From the NCBI GenBank assembly GCA_963853835.1, contig OY970832.1:6840001-6904000 (forward strand): a stretch of 64,000 bases of DNA, in the 5' to 3' direction. The DNA is from Calendula officinalis. Taxonomy: Eukaryota > Streptophyta > Magnoliopsida > Asterales > Asteraceae. The position numbers were made by a program, and so were the translations under genes. Shown here in pieces: positions 33,231-43,839 of the stretch; the stretch's first letter is position 1; every line of letters starts with the position of its first letter. The notes under the pieces were generated by a model. The model did no database searches. It was given only the letters and a program-made list of their open reading frames with translations, and was not told the DNA's origin.

Positions 33231-36200
33231 ATGATATTGACACACTCTTCTTCTCTTATCACTCATTTATTACTCTCACTCCCCCAAACTTCTGCTCCAA
33301 CTCTCACCATACTTTCTTCCCCCTTTAATCGATCTCCCCAGCCCCAGGTAACCCACTTGCTATCTCATTTTGTATCTACTTATTGATTGCTACGTGTTTG
33401 TTGTATGAGCAATTTTAGTAAATATCGGATTTTGATAGGGTTTATCTGGTTCGAGTTGGCGGTACATATTCAGGGGTTATTGTTCTTCGAAAGTGAACAG
33501 AGGAGAAGTGATGGCTAATAACATCAAAGTGGTTCATAATCAAAATCCTGACGCAATTTCGTATTTGAATCAACGAGAAGCTGCTGAAGTTGATGAAATT
33601 CTTATGGGTCCTCTTGGATTTAGCGTCGATCAGCTTATGGTTAGTCAATTTACTATCAGGGTTTTGGTAAATTCGATTTGGTTGTAATATAATTTCAATT
33701 TGGCAAATAATCTGTTAGAAGGGTGTTTGGATGTGCAATATGATAGTCAATTTCTAGTGTTTGGATCTGTTTAGGATCATCCAATTATCTAGGGTTCAGA
33801 TAATCAATACTAGCGGGAAGTAAAATGATCATTAAAAGAGCAAAACTCCTTGTATAACACTATAACTTCAATTTTAATATTATTTTCTGAGATGATGAGA
33901 ATTTGCCAAATAATTAACACCTTGTAAAGTGTTATTGCTGCATCAAGCAAGCTGCAGAAGAACATCCAAACACCAAGTTTCATTAGTGCTAATTGCTTAG
34001 TCTGATTATTGAAAATCACATAACCACTTTCAAAACACATATCCGAACACATGTGGTCCTACTCATAGTCCTACCCATTTGATAGGATGACACGTGTAAT
34101 CCACTAATTCTCTCTCCTAATATTATCCCTTGATTTTAACACATGTCTTCATCTAATGAGTAGGACCATATACCATTACTCATTTCTTAATCTTTTCTGG
34201 TGATATTCCATATTTTCAGGAATTGGCTGGTTTGAGCGTTGCTACAGCAATTGCAGAGGTGAGTTTTTTATTAAACAATTACAAGATATCCTAGTCTTTG
34301 TCTTTCATTTAAAGAATAAAGTTTATGGTTAATAATACTCAACCATAAGATAACTTTTCTTCCTTTTTTCCCAAATCAGTCCAGTTTAGAGGCAAATTTA
34401 TGCTGATTTTATATAAGCTCATTTGTTATTGATCATTTTTTGTTGACAGGTGTACAATGTGAAGGATTATAATCGTGTATTGACAATATGTGGGCCTGGA
34501 AACAATGGTGGTGATGGTCTTGTAGCTGCTCGTCATTTGTATCATTTTGGATATAAACCCTTTGTTTGTTATCCAAAACCTACTGCAAAACCTCTTTATG
34601 CAGCTTTGGTCACTCAGGTACAGCTGGAACCTGAAATTTTATTGCTGGAAACTTCTTGCTTATTAATGGGTTGATTTTGGTTTTTTTATTTTTTTTTATT
34701 TTATGTAAAATGAAAAATTTAGCTAAAAAGAGAATAGTAGGTTGAAACTTGAAAGTCTTCCAAAATGTAACTTCAGTGCATACAAACTCCTTAAGTAGTG
34801 ACGTTAGTTTCTTATTCCAACGGGTAAATTACATAAATCGTCCCTATGTATTTGATCTGAAATGTTAATTGGGTATGTTTGCAGGTAGAATCATTGGGTA
34901 TTCCTTTCTTATCAGTTGATGATTTGCAGATAGAGGACTTCAACATTGTAGTTGATGCCATGTTTGGTTTTTCATTTCATGGTAACTATTCTTCCTCCAC
35001 CTTAATTCATGTTTGGCTAAAAGCCTAAAATTGATTATAATAAATTTTGTTTATTCATAATTGATATTTTATTTATTTATGAAATAAAAATAAGACCACA
35101 CCCAAAACCTACCAGCATTATATATCTTCTTTTGACTAAATTACAGTTTTCATCCTTGTACTTATCCATTTGTAGGTTTCGTCCCTCTCAACTTTTTTTG
35201 GCAGTTTTTGTCCCCATGGTCCCTTTTTTGCCAATTTCGTCCATGAGCCACATAAAATGACTAAAATACCCGTAGCTTTATTTTTTTGTGTTTTAAATAA
35301 AGCTAAGGGTATTTTAGTCCTTTTATATGACTGACGAACGAAGTTAACCAAAAAACAAAAACAGACCACGGGGAGGAGAACTGCTAAACAAAAGTAAGGA
35401 GGGATGAAACCTACAATCCACAAGGGTGAAAACTGTAATTTATTCATTTTTTAGTAACCTACCTATTTATTTTCTCGTACAACCTTATGTAACGTTGCAT
35501 ATTAAAATTATTTTGCATGTTTTATCTTGTGCAGGTACACCAAGGCCCCCATTTGATGAAATAATTCAACGATTAGTGAACCTTCAAAACAATAATGATA
35601 TAAATAAAAAACCAAAAACGGTTATTGCCTCTATAGACATTCCATCTGGTTGGCATGTGGAAGAAGGAGATATCAATGGTGATGGAATCAAACCCGACAT
35701 GTTGGTATGTTCACATAAAAAAAGTCTTTTATACTGAAGAAAGAAAAGAAAAAAAAAACATTATTGTTATCCAAGGGTTCTATCTTAAGTATTAGCAACC
35801 TATTTTGTCATATATATTATTTACAAGTGATTTTATTGTCAGGTTTCTTTAACTGCTCCTAAGATATGTGCCAAGAAGTTTTGTGGGTCCCATCATTTCT
35901 TAGGTGGGAGATTTGTTCCACCTTCAATTGTAGACAAATTTAAGCTTCAACTTCCACCATATCCTGGAAGTTGTATGTCTGTTAGAATTGGAAAGCCTCC
36001 ACAAGTTGACATTTCTTCAATGCGAGAGAATTATATTTCTCCAGAGTTTAAGGAAGATGAGGTGGACCCCGACCCCTTTCTTCAGGTAGGGTTGACCCGG
36101 CTCCCGGAATGCTTTTGGCCAAACAATTATTTTAGTTAAATAATTAGCATTTCATGTATGATTATAAACTTTTTTTATTTTGATAAAAAGCTAGTTTTTT

Positions 36201-37150
36201 GAGTTAAATGATTTAATGCATTAAAAATGATCTAAATGAGAAAATTTGTTTCTCAACAGTTCCAGAAATGGTTCGATGATGCAATGGTTGCTGGCTTGAA
36301 GGAACCAAACGCTATGGCCTTGTGCACTGCTGGCAAAGATGGCAAACCGTAAGTATTTGCACCTAATATTATTTTTCATTTTATTATCATGATTATAATA
36401 ATGAGATGATAAGTACAATACCGAACTCGTATATTCCTTAGGATTCTATTACAAATCATTATCATGTCATATCTGACTCTACTTTTGGTTTCTGACTTGC
36501 TGGATTTGTAAATATATAAAACTGAAGTAATAAAGAAAATTTAAGTTGAAACATTCTTTTGCTTTTGGGTCCAAATGAGAAATAATGACAAGTTTAAGGG
36601 TCAAAAGTGTAAGTTGTAAAATGTAAAATGGTCAATTTAAAAATAAAAAAAAAACAGCCCTTTAAGGAGGAGGAGCCAAAATTGTAATTAAATAGTAACG
36701 CTAGGGACCTTATTCTGCATGAAGAATCAAAGAGGGACAAAACCATTATTTAGCAAACCACAAGGACACCTTTTGTAATTTAATCTATTGTAAATGTATG
36801 TATTATCATGTTAATTTATATTGAGTTAGAGGTTAGAACTAGAATACCATGGCTATTGGATGTTTTAGTCTTATTGTCACATTATAGAAAATAAGAATAT
36901 TTCCCATTTTGCCCATATGCCTTTTGTTGAAACTGAAAATATTGTTTGCAGTTTGCATCATCTTAAAAACACTCAAAGGGTAAAAGCGTCGTTACATTTC
37001 CATTGAATTATTCTTGTTAGAACTATTTTCTTAGTAGACATTCTATATCCAGTCTTCCATGTTTATTTTTTTAATTATAAACATATTTTAAGTAAAATGT
37101 TGATTATTTGTCAAATACCTAGAATACCCTTTAGCATATAAAAAACAAAG

Positions 37151-37230
<80 letters not shown>

Positions 37231-37613
37231 GTGGGATCCGGTGAGGACTCCAAAAACGGTGAGGACTCGCGAGGACACCTCAAAAAAGTTTCAAAAAATT
37301 CCGTAAAAAATATATATAACTCCCCATGATTATTACTACATTTGACAAAAAAAAATTGAAAAAAAAATTATGATCCACTTTTTTTTGTGGATCATAATAA
37401 TGATCCATATTTTTTTGTGGACCATTATTATGATCCATTTTTATTTTTTTGGATCATTTTCGAAATTTTTATTTTTATTTTTGGATCTTATAGGGTGCGA
37501 TTTTGATATTTAAAAAATAAATGTTTTTGAAAAAAGTTTGTTTGGATCGTTTTTAGGGTTTTTTTTGGAGTCCTCGCAGTCCTCACCGGGAAAAGAGTCC
37601 TCACCGGATCCGG

Positions 37614-37682
<69 letters not shown>

Positions 37683-39211
37683 ACCTAAATCGACACTGTT
37701 ATTTGTGACCAATGCAGTTCGTCACGAATGGTATTGCTAAAAGGATTTGACAAAGCCGGTTTTGTCTGGTTAGTTGTCTTTTGTAGTAAAACAAACATCG
37801 ATACTTATTAAAACAGCGTACACTTTCTTTTTAGATTTAATAAATTCCACTAAAGTTTATATATATTTAGGTACACAAATTATGCAAGCCGAAAAGCAAA
37901 AGATTTATCTGAAAATCCTAATGCATCTCTTCTTTTTTATTGGGATGGATTAAACCGCCAGGTGAGCCTGACTTTTTCCTTTCTGGTACTGCATTTGTGT
38001 AAAGAATATGTTATATGATATTATGCTATGTTTTTTAGAGATAACTATATACTGACCAATTTAAGTAAAAGTGTGTTTTTACCCATTTACTTATAAATGA
38101 GTCTATCTAAAATGTGTTTCATCTCAAAACGGTTCAAATTAAAAATTTTAGCTACGGAAATGAGTCAAATATGCTAAAAGTCACCCAAGGTGTATATTTT
38201 TAATGCATAAAACATTCTAAATCATTAGAGCATCTCCAATGTATACACTAAAAATGACATAAAATAGTGTAAAGAAAGGAGTCAATAAAGAATATACCTT
38301 ATGTTGGTATATTTTAGTTGTTATATAATAGTGAATAGTGTTTTGTGTAGTGAATGGTGTTACACCAAATTTGGTGTGATTTACCCATTGCCTTTTGATT
38401 ACACTAAGTTAGTGTAGTGTTTAGTGTATACATCGGAAGTGCTATTTGAAAATTTGATTATTATTATTATAATATATAGTTTTTGTATTCATATTTAGCA
38501 CATTATAGTTTAAAAATCCTAACTTTTTGGACAAACAGTGTTCTGTGTACACTTTCTTTTCTTTTTTAAAGAATTTTGTGTATAAATTCTTTAATTGCAG
38601 GTACGAATTGAAGGTTCTGTGCAGAAGGTTTCTGAAGAAGAGTCGGAGAGTTACTTTCACAGTCGCCCTAGAGGAAGTCAGATTGGTGCAATAGCCAGTA
38701 AACAGGTTTTTTATTCTTATTAATTTGATTTTCTAATTTTGATTTTTTTTTTTTTTACATTTTCTCACAAACAACTTACTGTCATCCAGAGCACAGTAAT
38801 TCCAGGACGTGATTTTCTCCACCAAGATTATAAAGATTTGGAAACAAAATTCTCCGATGGGTCAGTTATTTATATATTTATTTTAAATTGCTTGTTTTTA
38901 ATACTATTTTTTGTTTTGTTTTGTTTTTTGCAGAGCTCCAATTCCAAAACCGAAACATTGGGGTGGTTACAGGCTTAAACCTGCTTTTTTTGAGTTTTGG
39001 CAAGGACAAACATCACGATTGCATGATAGGTAATCTCTCATCTTTTCCAATTTTTTCTCTGTAAGTAGCCGTTATATAGCTTTTGTAAGAGGTATAAGAT
39101 TATAAAAAATCTACAATTAATGAATTTTGTTTTTTTGGTTTTAGGTTATGTTATTTCCCTCAAGAAGTGAATGGCACAAACATGTGGGAAATCAAGCGTT
39201 TGGCTCCCTGA
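33231..39211 (+). CDS. PPOX1: NAD(P)HX epimerase / pyridoxine(pyridoxamine) 5'-phosphate oxidase, plastid-targeted fusion
   Basis: Fourteen exons join in frame to 534 residues: 33231-33347, 33439-33639, 34220-34258, 34450-34617, 34885-34981, 35535-35704, 35843-36085, 36260-36348, 37718-37768, 37871-37961, 38601-38705, 38790-38860, 38934-39029, 39145-39211. The Ser/Thr/Leu-rich start (MILTHSSSLITHLLLSLPQ) fits a chloroplast transit peptide. The YjeF_N/epimerase domain has MGPLGFSVDQLMELAGLSVA, GPGNNGGDGLVAARHL, DAMFGFSFHG and IDIPSGW; it repairs hydrated NAD(P)H. The C-terminal half is the FMN-dependent oxidase that makes pyridoxal 5'-phosphate: SSRMVLLKGFDKAGFVWYTNY, YFHSRPRGSQIGAIASKQS, WGGYRLKP and the RLHDR active-site end. 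Both halves look intact. This fused layout is that of Arabidopsis PPOX1/PDX3 (530 aa). An in-frame ATG at 33201 could add 10 residues. Introns carry several MITEs. Confidence 0.96.
33721..34051. repeat. Possible MITE in PPOX1 intron 2
   Basis: The left edge GGGTGTTTGGATGTG and, on the other strand, the right edge TGTGTTCGGATATG are loosely inverted. No target duplication was found. It abuts the next MITE. Confidence 0.3.
34055..34190 (-). mobile_element. MITE in PPOX1 intron 2, same family as 47664-47842
   Basis: On the minus strand it reads TGAGTAATGGTAT... then CCTACTCATTAGATGAAGACA and an AATCAAGGGATAATATTAGGAGAG core, followed by the inverted arm. The core matches 47700-47770 almost base for base. 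About 20 bases of arm sequence are missing at each side compared with that copy. Confidence 0.75.
35137..35447. mobile_element. Inverted-repeat element in PPOX1 intron 5 (MULE-like ends)
   Basis: The left end TAAATTACAGTTTTCATCC and the right end, read on the other strand, TAAATTACAGTTTTCACCC are inverted copies, with matching inner blocks TTTGTAGGTTTCGTCCCTC / TTGTAGGTTTCATCCCTC. The ends resemble the MULE at 42255-43466. No target duplication survives that I can see. Confidence 0.65.
37153..37226. repeat. (TA)n tract, left flank of the Micron-like element
   Basis: A pure TA repeat in PPOX1 intron 8. Confidence 0.95.
37227..37618. mobile_element. Micron-like MITE inserted in a (TA)n microsatellite
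   Basis: Bounded on both sides by long TA runs. Its ends are inverted: GGATCCGGTGAGGACTCC near 37234, and the same read backward near 37611 (GGATCCGGTGAGGACTC). The GAGGACT word recurs inside each arm. The centre (37370-37460) has further inverted ATGATCCA/TGGATCAT words. Elements that live only inside TA microsatellites were described in rice as Micron; this looks like that lifestyle. Confidence 0.7.
37619..37678. repeat. (TA)n tract, right flank of the Micron-like element
   Basis: A pure TA repeat continuing the microsatellite into which the element inserted. Confidence 0.95.
38229..38443. mobile_element. MITE in PPOX1 intron 10
   Basis: The ends are inverted: AGCATCTCCAATGTATACAC at left and, on the other strand at right, AGCACTTCCGATGTATACAC. 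The interior has short inverted TAGTGTA words. The target duplication is unclear, so the superfamily is unassigned. Confidence 0.6.
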
Positions 39212-39345
39212 CTAGCATTCTCTTCATCCTCATTATAAAATTCTGAAGTACGTCATTTTTTTTTGCTCAATACTTGTCTTTTTATTCTTTTCCTGCTTAA
39301 TCAAAATCACATGTTGGCCGTACTTGTTTTTAGATTGTTTTTTTA

Positions 39346-39734
39346 GGACTGTCAAAGCGTGCTATTGTTTCGTGTTTTTGGGTAACACGACACGAATTCG
39401 TTCAACACGAAAACAACACGACACGAAGTTGTGTTCTATTTTGCTAACACGAACACGACCCAATTAAAAAAACGATAAACACGACAACACAAAATAAATA
39501 ACAAATCTCTTACTTTTACATGTTAAAAACACGACAAAAATATAACATTAATTTCTAAAAGTTCCCAAAATCATAACTATCTTGACAATTTCGTGTTAAT
39601 CTCTGAACACGACACGACTTCGTGTTTGTTTTACACAACACGAACACGACACGAACATGAATTCAAATTTTAATTCATCCCAATTTCGTTTCGTTTCGTG
39701 TATTTTTATCGTGTCGTGTCAGGTTTTGACAGCC
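39346..39734. mobile_element. Harbinger-like MITE rich in ACACGACACGAA words
   Basis: The left end GGACTGTCAAAG and the right end (inverted) GGCTGTCAAAAC are similar, and TTA lies on both sides (39343-39345 and 39735-39737), the 3-bp duplication typical of PIF/Harbinger. The interior carries many CACGACACGAA/TTCGTGTCGTG words in both orientations. It sits about 135 bases downstream of the PPOX1 stop. Confidence 0.55.
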
Positions 39735-39737
39735 TTA

Positions 39738-40641
39738 GTTTTTTGTGACAACTTTATTGTATATATTATCTATTGAAATTAATATGAAAGTTCATTTATA
39801 AATACAAATAACAACATTTTGATGCACCCAAAAATGGAATTACTTGAGAATCTTGAATGGAAGACAGCCTACATGAAAATGATAGATATTGTTAAATCTA
39901 ATTTGGAGCGATGTGAGAATGTTATAATGATGGATATTAGTATAGCTAGTGCCGAAAATCTCAAATGCAGATATCTGAGGGGTCTTATATTAACAAGCTA
40001 TAAAGATGGGGGACTTAGTAGTAAATGATTGTTCATCTTAACGCTATAGCTTGTTAGAATATTCCATGTCTAATCTATATATGAATGTAGTGAACAGTCA
40101 AACCGATTAGTGTGTTAAACTGGCAGAATCATATTAAATCAAATGACATGATAATCTCAGTGGTAATATAAGAATGGTGTTTGAATAAAAATAACATGAC
40201 AAAGCAAAGCAATCTATGTTCAACATGCATGATATTAAAAGAAACCAAATTTGTAATTTGGGGGAGAATTAGATTAGTGTGAATTAATGCTAGGAATATA
40301 GAGGGTTTAAAGCCCGGAAAATACTTTAAACGTCTTGAACAAGGGGGTAAAAGTGATGTCTTTGAAACCACCAAAGTAAATTGTCTAAGAATTATCCTAA
40401 AAGAAACTACATTTGGCTTTTCTATCTCTATAAATTAACTCCATGACACGTAACCCCTAAAGCCGATGAAATTGGGAGTCATTTAAAAAAGAAAATGAAT
40501 GAAAAGCAAATAAAACGTAAAAAATATGCAAAAGGCCTTTGGACTATGTCCATGGCTTTTAATACAAACGTCTTATTCTTTAATACCGACAATCATAAAA
40601 GACAAGATGAATAAATGGTGAACATAAACACCAAAATGTGA
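39738..40641. other. Intergenic DNA without a supported gene
   Basis: An open frame at 39822-40028 (about 68 residues) has no recognisable domain, start context or splice partner; I leave it uncalled. The rest is AT-rich. Bases 40634-40641 are the left copy of the SINE target duplication. Confidence 0.4.
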
Positions 40642-40817
40642 GAAAAAAAAAATGTTGGTGGGAGCCGACTAATCGCAGGACAATCATCCGATTTGCTGGT
40701 AGTCCGGAGTCGGCGCGTGAATCTTTGTGGTCACAAGGAGTATATTTATTTGCTCATAATAATTGAATCTGAGACTTTATTTGGATACCAAATTCAACCG
40801 CTATACCACACTGGTTC
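40642..40817 (-). mobile_element. tRNA-derived SINE (Au/p-SINE-like)
   Basis: On the minus strand it begins GAACCAGTGTGGTATAGCGG, resembling an RNA polymerase III A box region, and ends in a T-rich tail. AAATGTGA flanks it on both sides (40634-40641 and 40818-40825). The B box is degenerate, so assignment is moderate. Confidence 0.5.
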
Positions 40818-40825
40818 AAATGTGA

Positions 40826-41308
40826 AATCTTGTGTTTGAGTTCCATGACATTTTGCTGTTTCTAAAAAGAACGCCTTATTATTTGTATGATAAAGAATAT
40901 GGTTTGTTAGGCTTTATTTTATGTCAAGTATGTGGAAAAATAGGCCAAATATTTGGATGGTTATGTCAAGGACGGTCCCTTTATCTAATATATTACGTGC
41001 ATGTAGAAACATGGATGCTGACCAAACTAAGGCCCACATATGAAGAAGATAACGTATTTTCTTTTGAATCTGAGTATATCTCCGATACTTTTGTTTGAAA
41101 GGGAAATAACACAATCATTCAACATCAAACAAAAACCCCAAGTCAATCAAGCTAAAGAAAGCCGTATGAAATAAGTTTCTTGTAATTTTTATTTTAACTT
41201 ACTATTGATATTTGTTAAAACTTTGGGTCCTTTTTATGTAAACAAGTTGCTAGAAAAATGTTTGGAATTATTATAAGAAACCATACCCCTAACTATTTTT
41301 AACACTTA
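40826..41308. other. Intergenic DNA without a supported gene
   Basis: AT-rich. The ORFs at 40832-41098 and 40914-41114 overlap on opposite strands and neither resembles a protein I know. Confidence 0.4.
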
Positions 41309-41620
41309 CTAGCAGGGTACCCGCGCAATGCGGCGGCGGGTACCCGTGACTAAATTGTCCGACAGAAAAAGAAATTGTTGACTTGGCGTTTTAAGTTTAT
41401 GCGTTACGTTGGATGTTTTTTTTGCGATAAAGTAAAGTATCAAGTATATCAATTGGTTAACACACAGTTCGTACTCGCAAAAGGTCTTGGGTTCGAATCC
41501 CTTAAGCAATATATTTTTATTTTTGTGGTGTTTAAGATGTTACCCAAAGTGGAAATAAGTTTAAGTTTAAGGACTTCTATACTTAGTAGTCCTAAACTCT
41601 TTAATAAGTAGTAAGATTGT
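41309..41620 (-). mobile_element. Helitron 3' terminus with an embedded tRNA-like segment
   Basis: Read on the minus strand it ends ...GGGTACCCGC-CGCCGCATT-GCGCGGGTACCC-TG-CTAG followed by T, a hairpin plus CTAG|T end of Helitron type. The segment 41443-41510 contains ATCAATTGGTTA and a perfect B box GGTTCGAATCC (41490-41500), so a SINE or tRNA-like piece is built into it. A second copy is at 57151. The other terminus was not located. Confidence 0.6.
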
Positions 41621-41690
41621 CCGACAGAAAAAGAAATTGTTGACTTGGCGTTTTAAGTTTATGCATTATGTTGGATGTTTTTTTTGGATA
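41613..41690 (-). repeat. Partial direct duplication of the Helitron subterminal segment
   Basis: ATTGTCCGACAGAAAAAG and the following bases repeat 41353-41425 almost exactly, so part of the end was copied in tandem. Confidence 0.7.
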
Positions 41691-42245
41691 AAGCAAAGTA
41701 GTGTTTCTTACATCTTTCTCTAAACAGAAAGAAATTGATTTCGATATAATCTCGTAAATACCCCTTCTCTAAACAGAAAGTAGTGTTTCTTACATCTTTC
41801 TTTTTTCCTTTTAATATTTCTTGCTTTTAACAAATAAATGCAATTTTAATGTTTACCAACAATATCATTGTTTTATATTGACAATGGGACATAAAGCCAA
41901 TTTTGACGAAAACATTTGTATGCAAGATTGTTTTCTACTCTTATCTATCTCGTGTTTGAGTTTAGAACCATCTTATTTGGCTTTTTGTTGCTTACAACCA
42001 TCCTTGTTAAAAAGCAAAAGGATACAAATGAGTGCGTTTTTTACACCAAGCATTTGTCTTTGCACGATTGTTCAAAATCAATTATTGTTACTAATATGTA
42101 CTTCAGGGTTTCTTGTTTGTACTTTGTACATTGCTAATCTTGGCTAGCTGTTTTATTATATATTTTTTTAGTGTTCTAGAGGAGGGTGATAATATTATCG
42201 AAATTCTTTCTTGAACTCCCTTTTACTGTTAAAAAACAAAACTAA
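41691..42245. other. Intergenic DNA without a supported gene
   Basis: There is a short local repeat TAGTGTTTCTTACATCTTTCT at 41700 and 41772. The overlapping frames at 41821-42147 have no recognisable domain. Confidence 0.4.
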
Positions 42246-42254
42246 TTAATATAA

Positions 42255-43466
42255 GGGTAAATTACAGTTTTTGTCCCTGACCTATGGCTGATTCGGGGTT
42301 TTTGTCCCTAATTTTTTTTCTTCCGTTTTTTTGTCCCTTAAGTTTTTCAAATTCTGGAAATTTATCCTTCCGTCCAATTTTGACCGTTAAGTGATTAAAA
42401 ATGCCAAAAAAATAAGGGTATTTTCGTCATCTTTTTCTTTCATCTTCACCCATCTTCCAAAACACCTATTTGATGAACCCTAACCCTAACTTACAAATTC
42501 ATAACAAAATTTTCAAAATAAAATGAGTTCATAAATCCTTCATTGCACAAATCAATAAAATTTTCAAAATAAAATGAGTTCATGAAATGAAACAGTGGTG
42601 GTCGAAGGTCAAAAGGAAACATCGTTTGTTTATAATTTGATTTCACAGATCTGGTGACGTCGATGAACCACCAAAATGAACCCGCCGATTCGTCCTCGTT
42701 CTCAAGTCTCTGATCTTCCACTTCTGTTTTCTTCGATTGCTTCCTATTTTCCGGCGAGCTCATAGCCGACGGTCCCAAATCGAACCCCAAAAAGTTAACT
42801 GGAGTCCCGATTGGTTGTAGATCCTCGTTCCCCACACCCTTCCGAGCGGAACCATGTATAGCATGTTCGCCGGAATCGCGTTTTTCCGGCCGGCGAGCAC
42901 CACCCAAAGTCGGAACCCTAGATCCAGATTCGATCATCGAAACACGTTCAAAAACAGAAATTGGTTGAGGGGAAATACTCCCCTCACTCCCCTGAACGTT
43001 TTCCGACCACCCACGACCGACGCTTTGACCGGAATCGGCCGGAACCACCGTCGGCGACGGACTGGGCGAAAAAGTAACAACCGACGCCACCTCTCCCCGG
43101 CGCGTGAGGGCGCGTCCGGGGTCCGGCGGCTTAACGCGACCCACCATCGGAATCGCCTTGACGAGACGAAGACTCGCTCAAAAACTCAGCCTCTAACTCG
43201 CCGGAATCTGGTCGGAATCTCGAAAACGGCGGCTGGCCTAGAGAGATGAAGATGATGAAGATGAAAAAAATATAAAAGAAAAAGAGTTAAAATAGGGGTA
43301 ATTTGGGGAAATCACCAAAAATATCGTCAGTTAACGGAAGATTTTGAATGGAAGGACAAATTTCCAGAATTTGAAAAACTTAAGGGACAAAAAAACGGAA
43401 GAAAAAAGATTAGGGACAAAAACCCCAAATCGACCATAGATTATGGTCAAAAACTGTAATTTACCC
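42255..43466. mobile_element. Non-autonomous MULE with GC-rich cargo (Pack-MULE candidate)
   Basis: Terminal inverted repeats of about 130 bp begin GGGTAAATTACAGTTTTTG and keep near-identity through CTTAAGTTTTTCAAATTCTGG. A perfect 9-bp duplication TTAATATAA lies at 42246-42254 and 43467-43475. There is no transposase. The interior (about 42600-43250) is clearly richer in G+C than its surroundings and has open frames on both strands, as expected if part of a host gene was captured. Confidence 0.92.
42491..43147 (-). CDS. Hypothetical ORF inside the MULE, possibly a captured gene fragment
   Basis: 218 codons from ATG at 43147. The first two thirds are Ser/Pro/Gly/Glu-rich and GC-rich, with no domain I recognise (FLGFDLGPSAMSSPENRKQ is the most distinctive part). 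The last 45 codons run into AT-rich sequence and include a direct repeat FMNSFYFENF twice, so the true exon probably ended before 42660. The opposite strand is also open (42854-43249). Expression is unknown; it could be a fragment of a disordered host protein. Confidence 0.35.
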   Translation of the reverse strand: MVGRVKPPDPGRALTRRGEVASVVTFSPSPSPTVVPADSGQSVGRGWSENVQGSEGSISPQPISVFERVSMIESGSRVPTLGGARRPEKRDSGEHAIHGSARKGVGNEDLQPIGTPVNFLGFDLGPSAMSSPENRKQSKKTEVEDQRLENEDESAGSFWWFIDVTRSVKSNYKQTMFPFDLRPPLFHFMNSFYFENFIDLCNEGFMNSFYFENFVMNL

Positions 43467-43475
43467 TTAATATAA

Positions 43476-43747
43476 TCTAGTATTTGATTCATCAATCAAT
43501 GGTTTTGCAGAATCTAATGATACTTTTGAAGTGGGTGTGCACGTGTCTATTGGTCTGATGAAACCCTGTGTAATACAGCCCTTTAGTTTGTAGAATAATA
43601 ATACCCAAATTATTTGTTATTATAATTGTTGTCAAATCCAATACTATTGTTGATGTACAACTCATTAAATGCATTCATGTATTGTACAACACAACTCATA
43701 AATGCATCCCGTTAGCATTTTCCTTACAAGAAAGGACAGTACTGTCA
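43476..43747. other. Short spacer
   Basis: Nothing recognisable between the MULE and the 76-bp MITE. Confidence 0.4.
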
Positions 43748-43755
43748 CCTACAAA

Positions 43756-43831
43756 CAGTGGCGAATCCAGGATCAAAGTTAACCGGGGCTTTTACGAACC
43801 AAATGGTTTACAATACATGCATCCGCCCCTG
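43756..43831. mobile_element. 76-bp hAT-type MITE
   Basis: Ends CAGTGGCGAAT and, inverted, CAGGGGCGGAT. A perfect 8-bp duplication CCTACAAA flanks it (43748-43755 and 43832-43839). It is far too short for anything but cross-mobilisation by a hAT transposase. Confidence 0.85.
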
Positions 43832-43839
43832 CCTACAAA

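Noticed and set aside
39822..40028. 68-codon ORF downstream of PPOX1
   Set aside because: No domain, no splice partner and no promoter; not enough to call a gene.
41443..41510. A tRNA gene
   Set aside because: There is a B box, but the sequence does not fold into a full cloverleaf by eye and is part of a repeated Helitron end; better called SINE-like.
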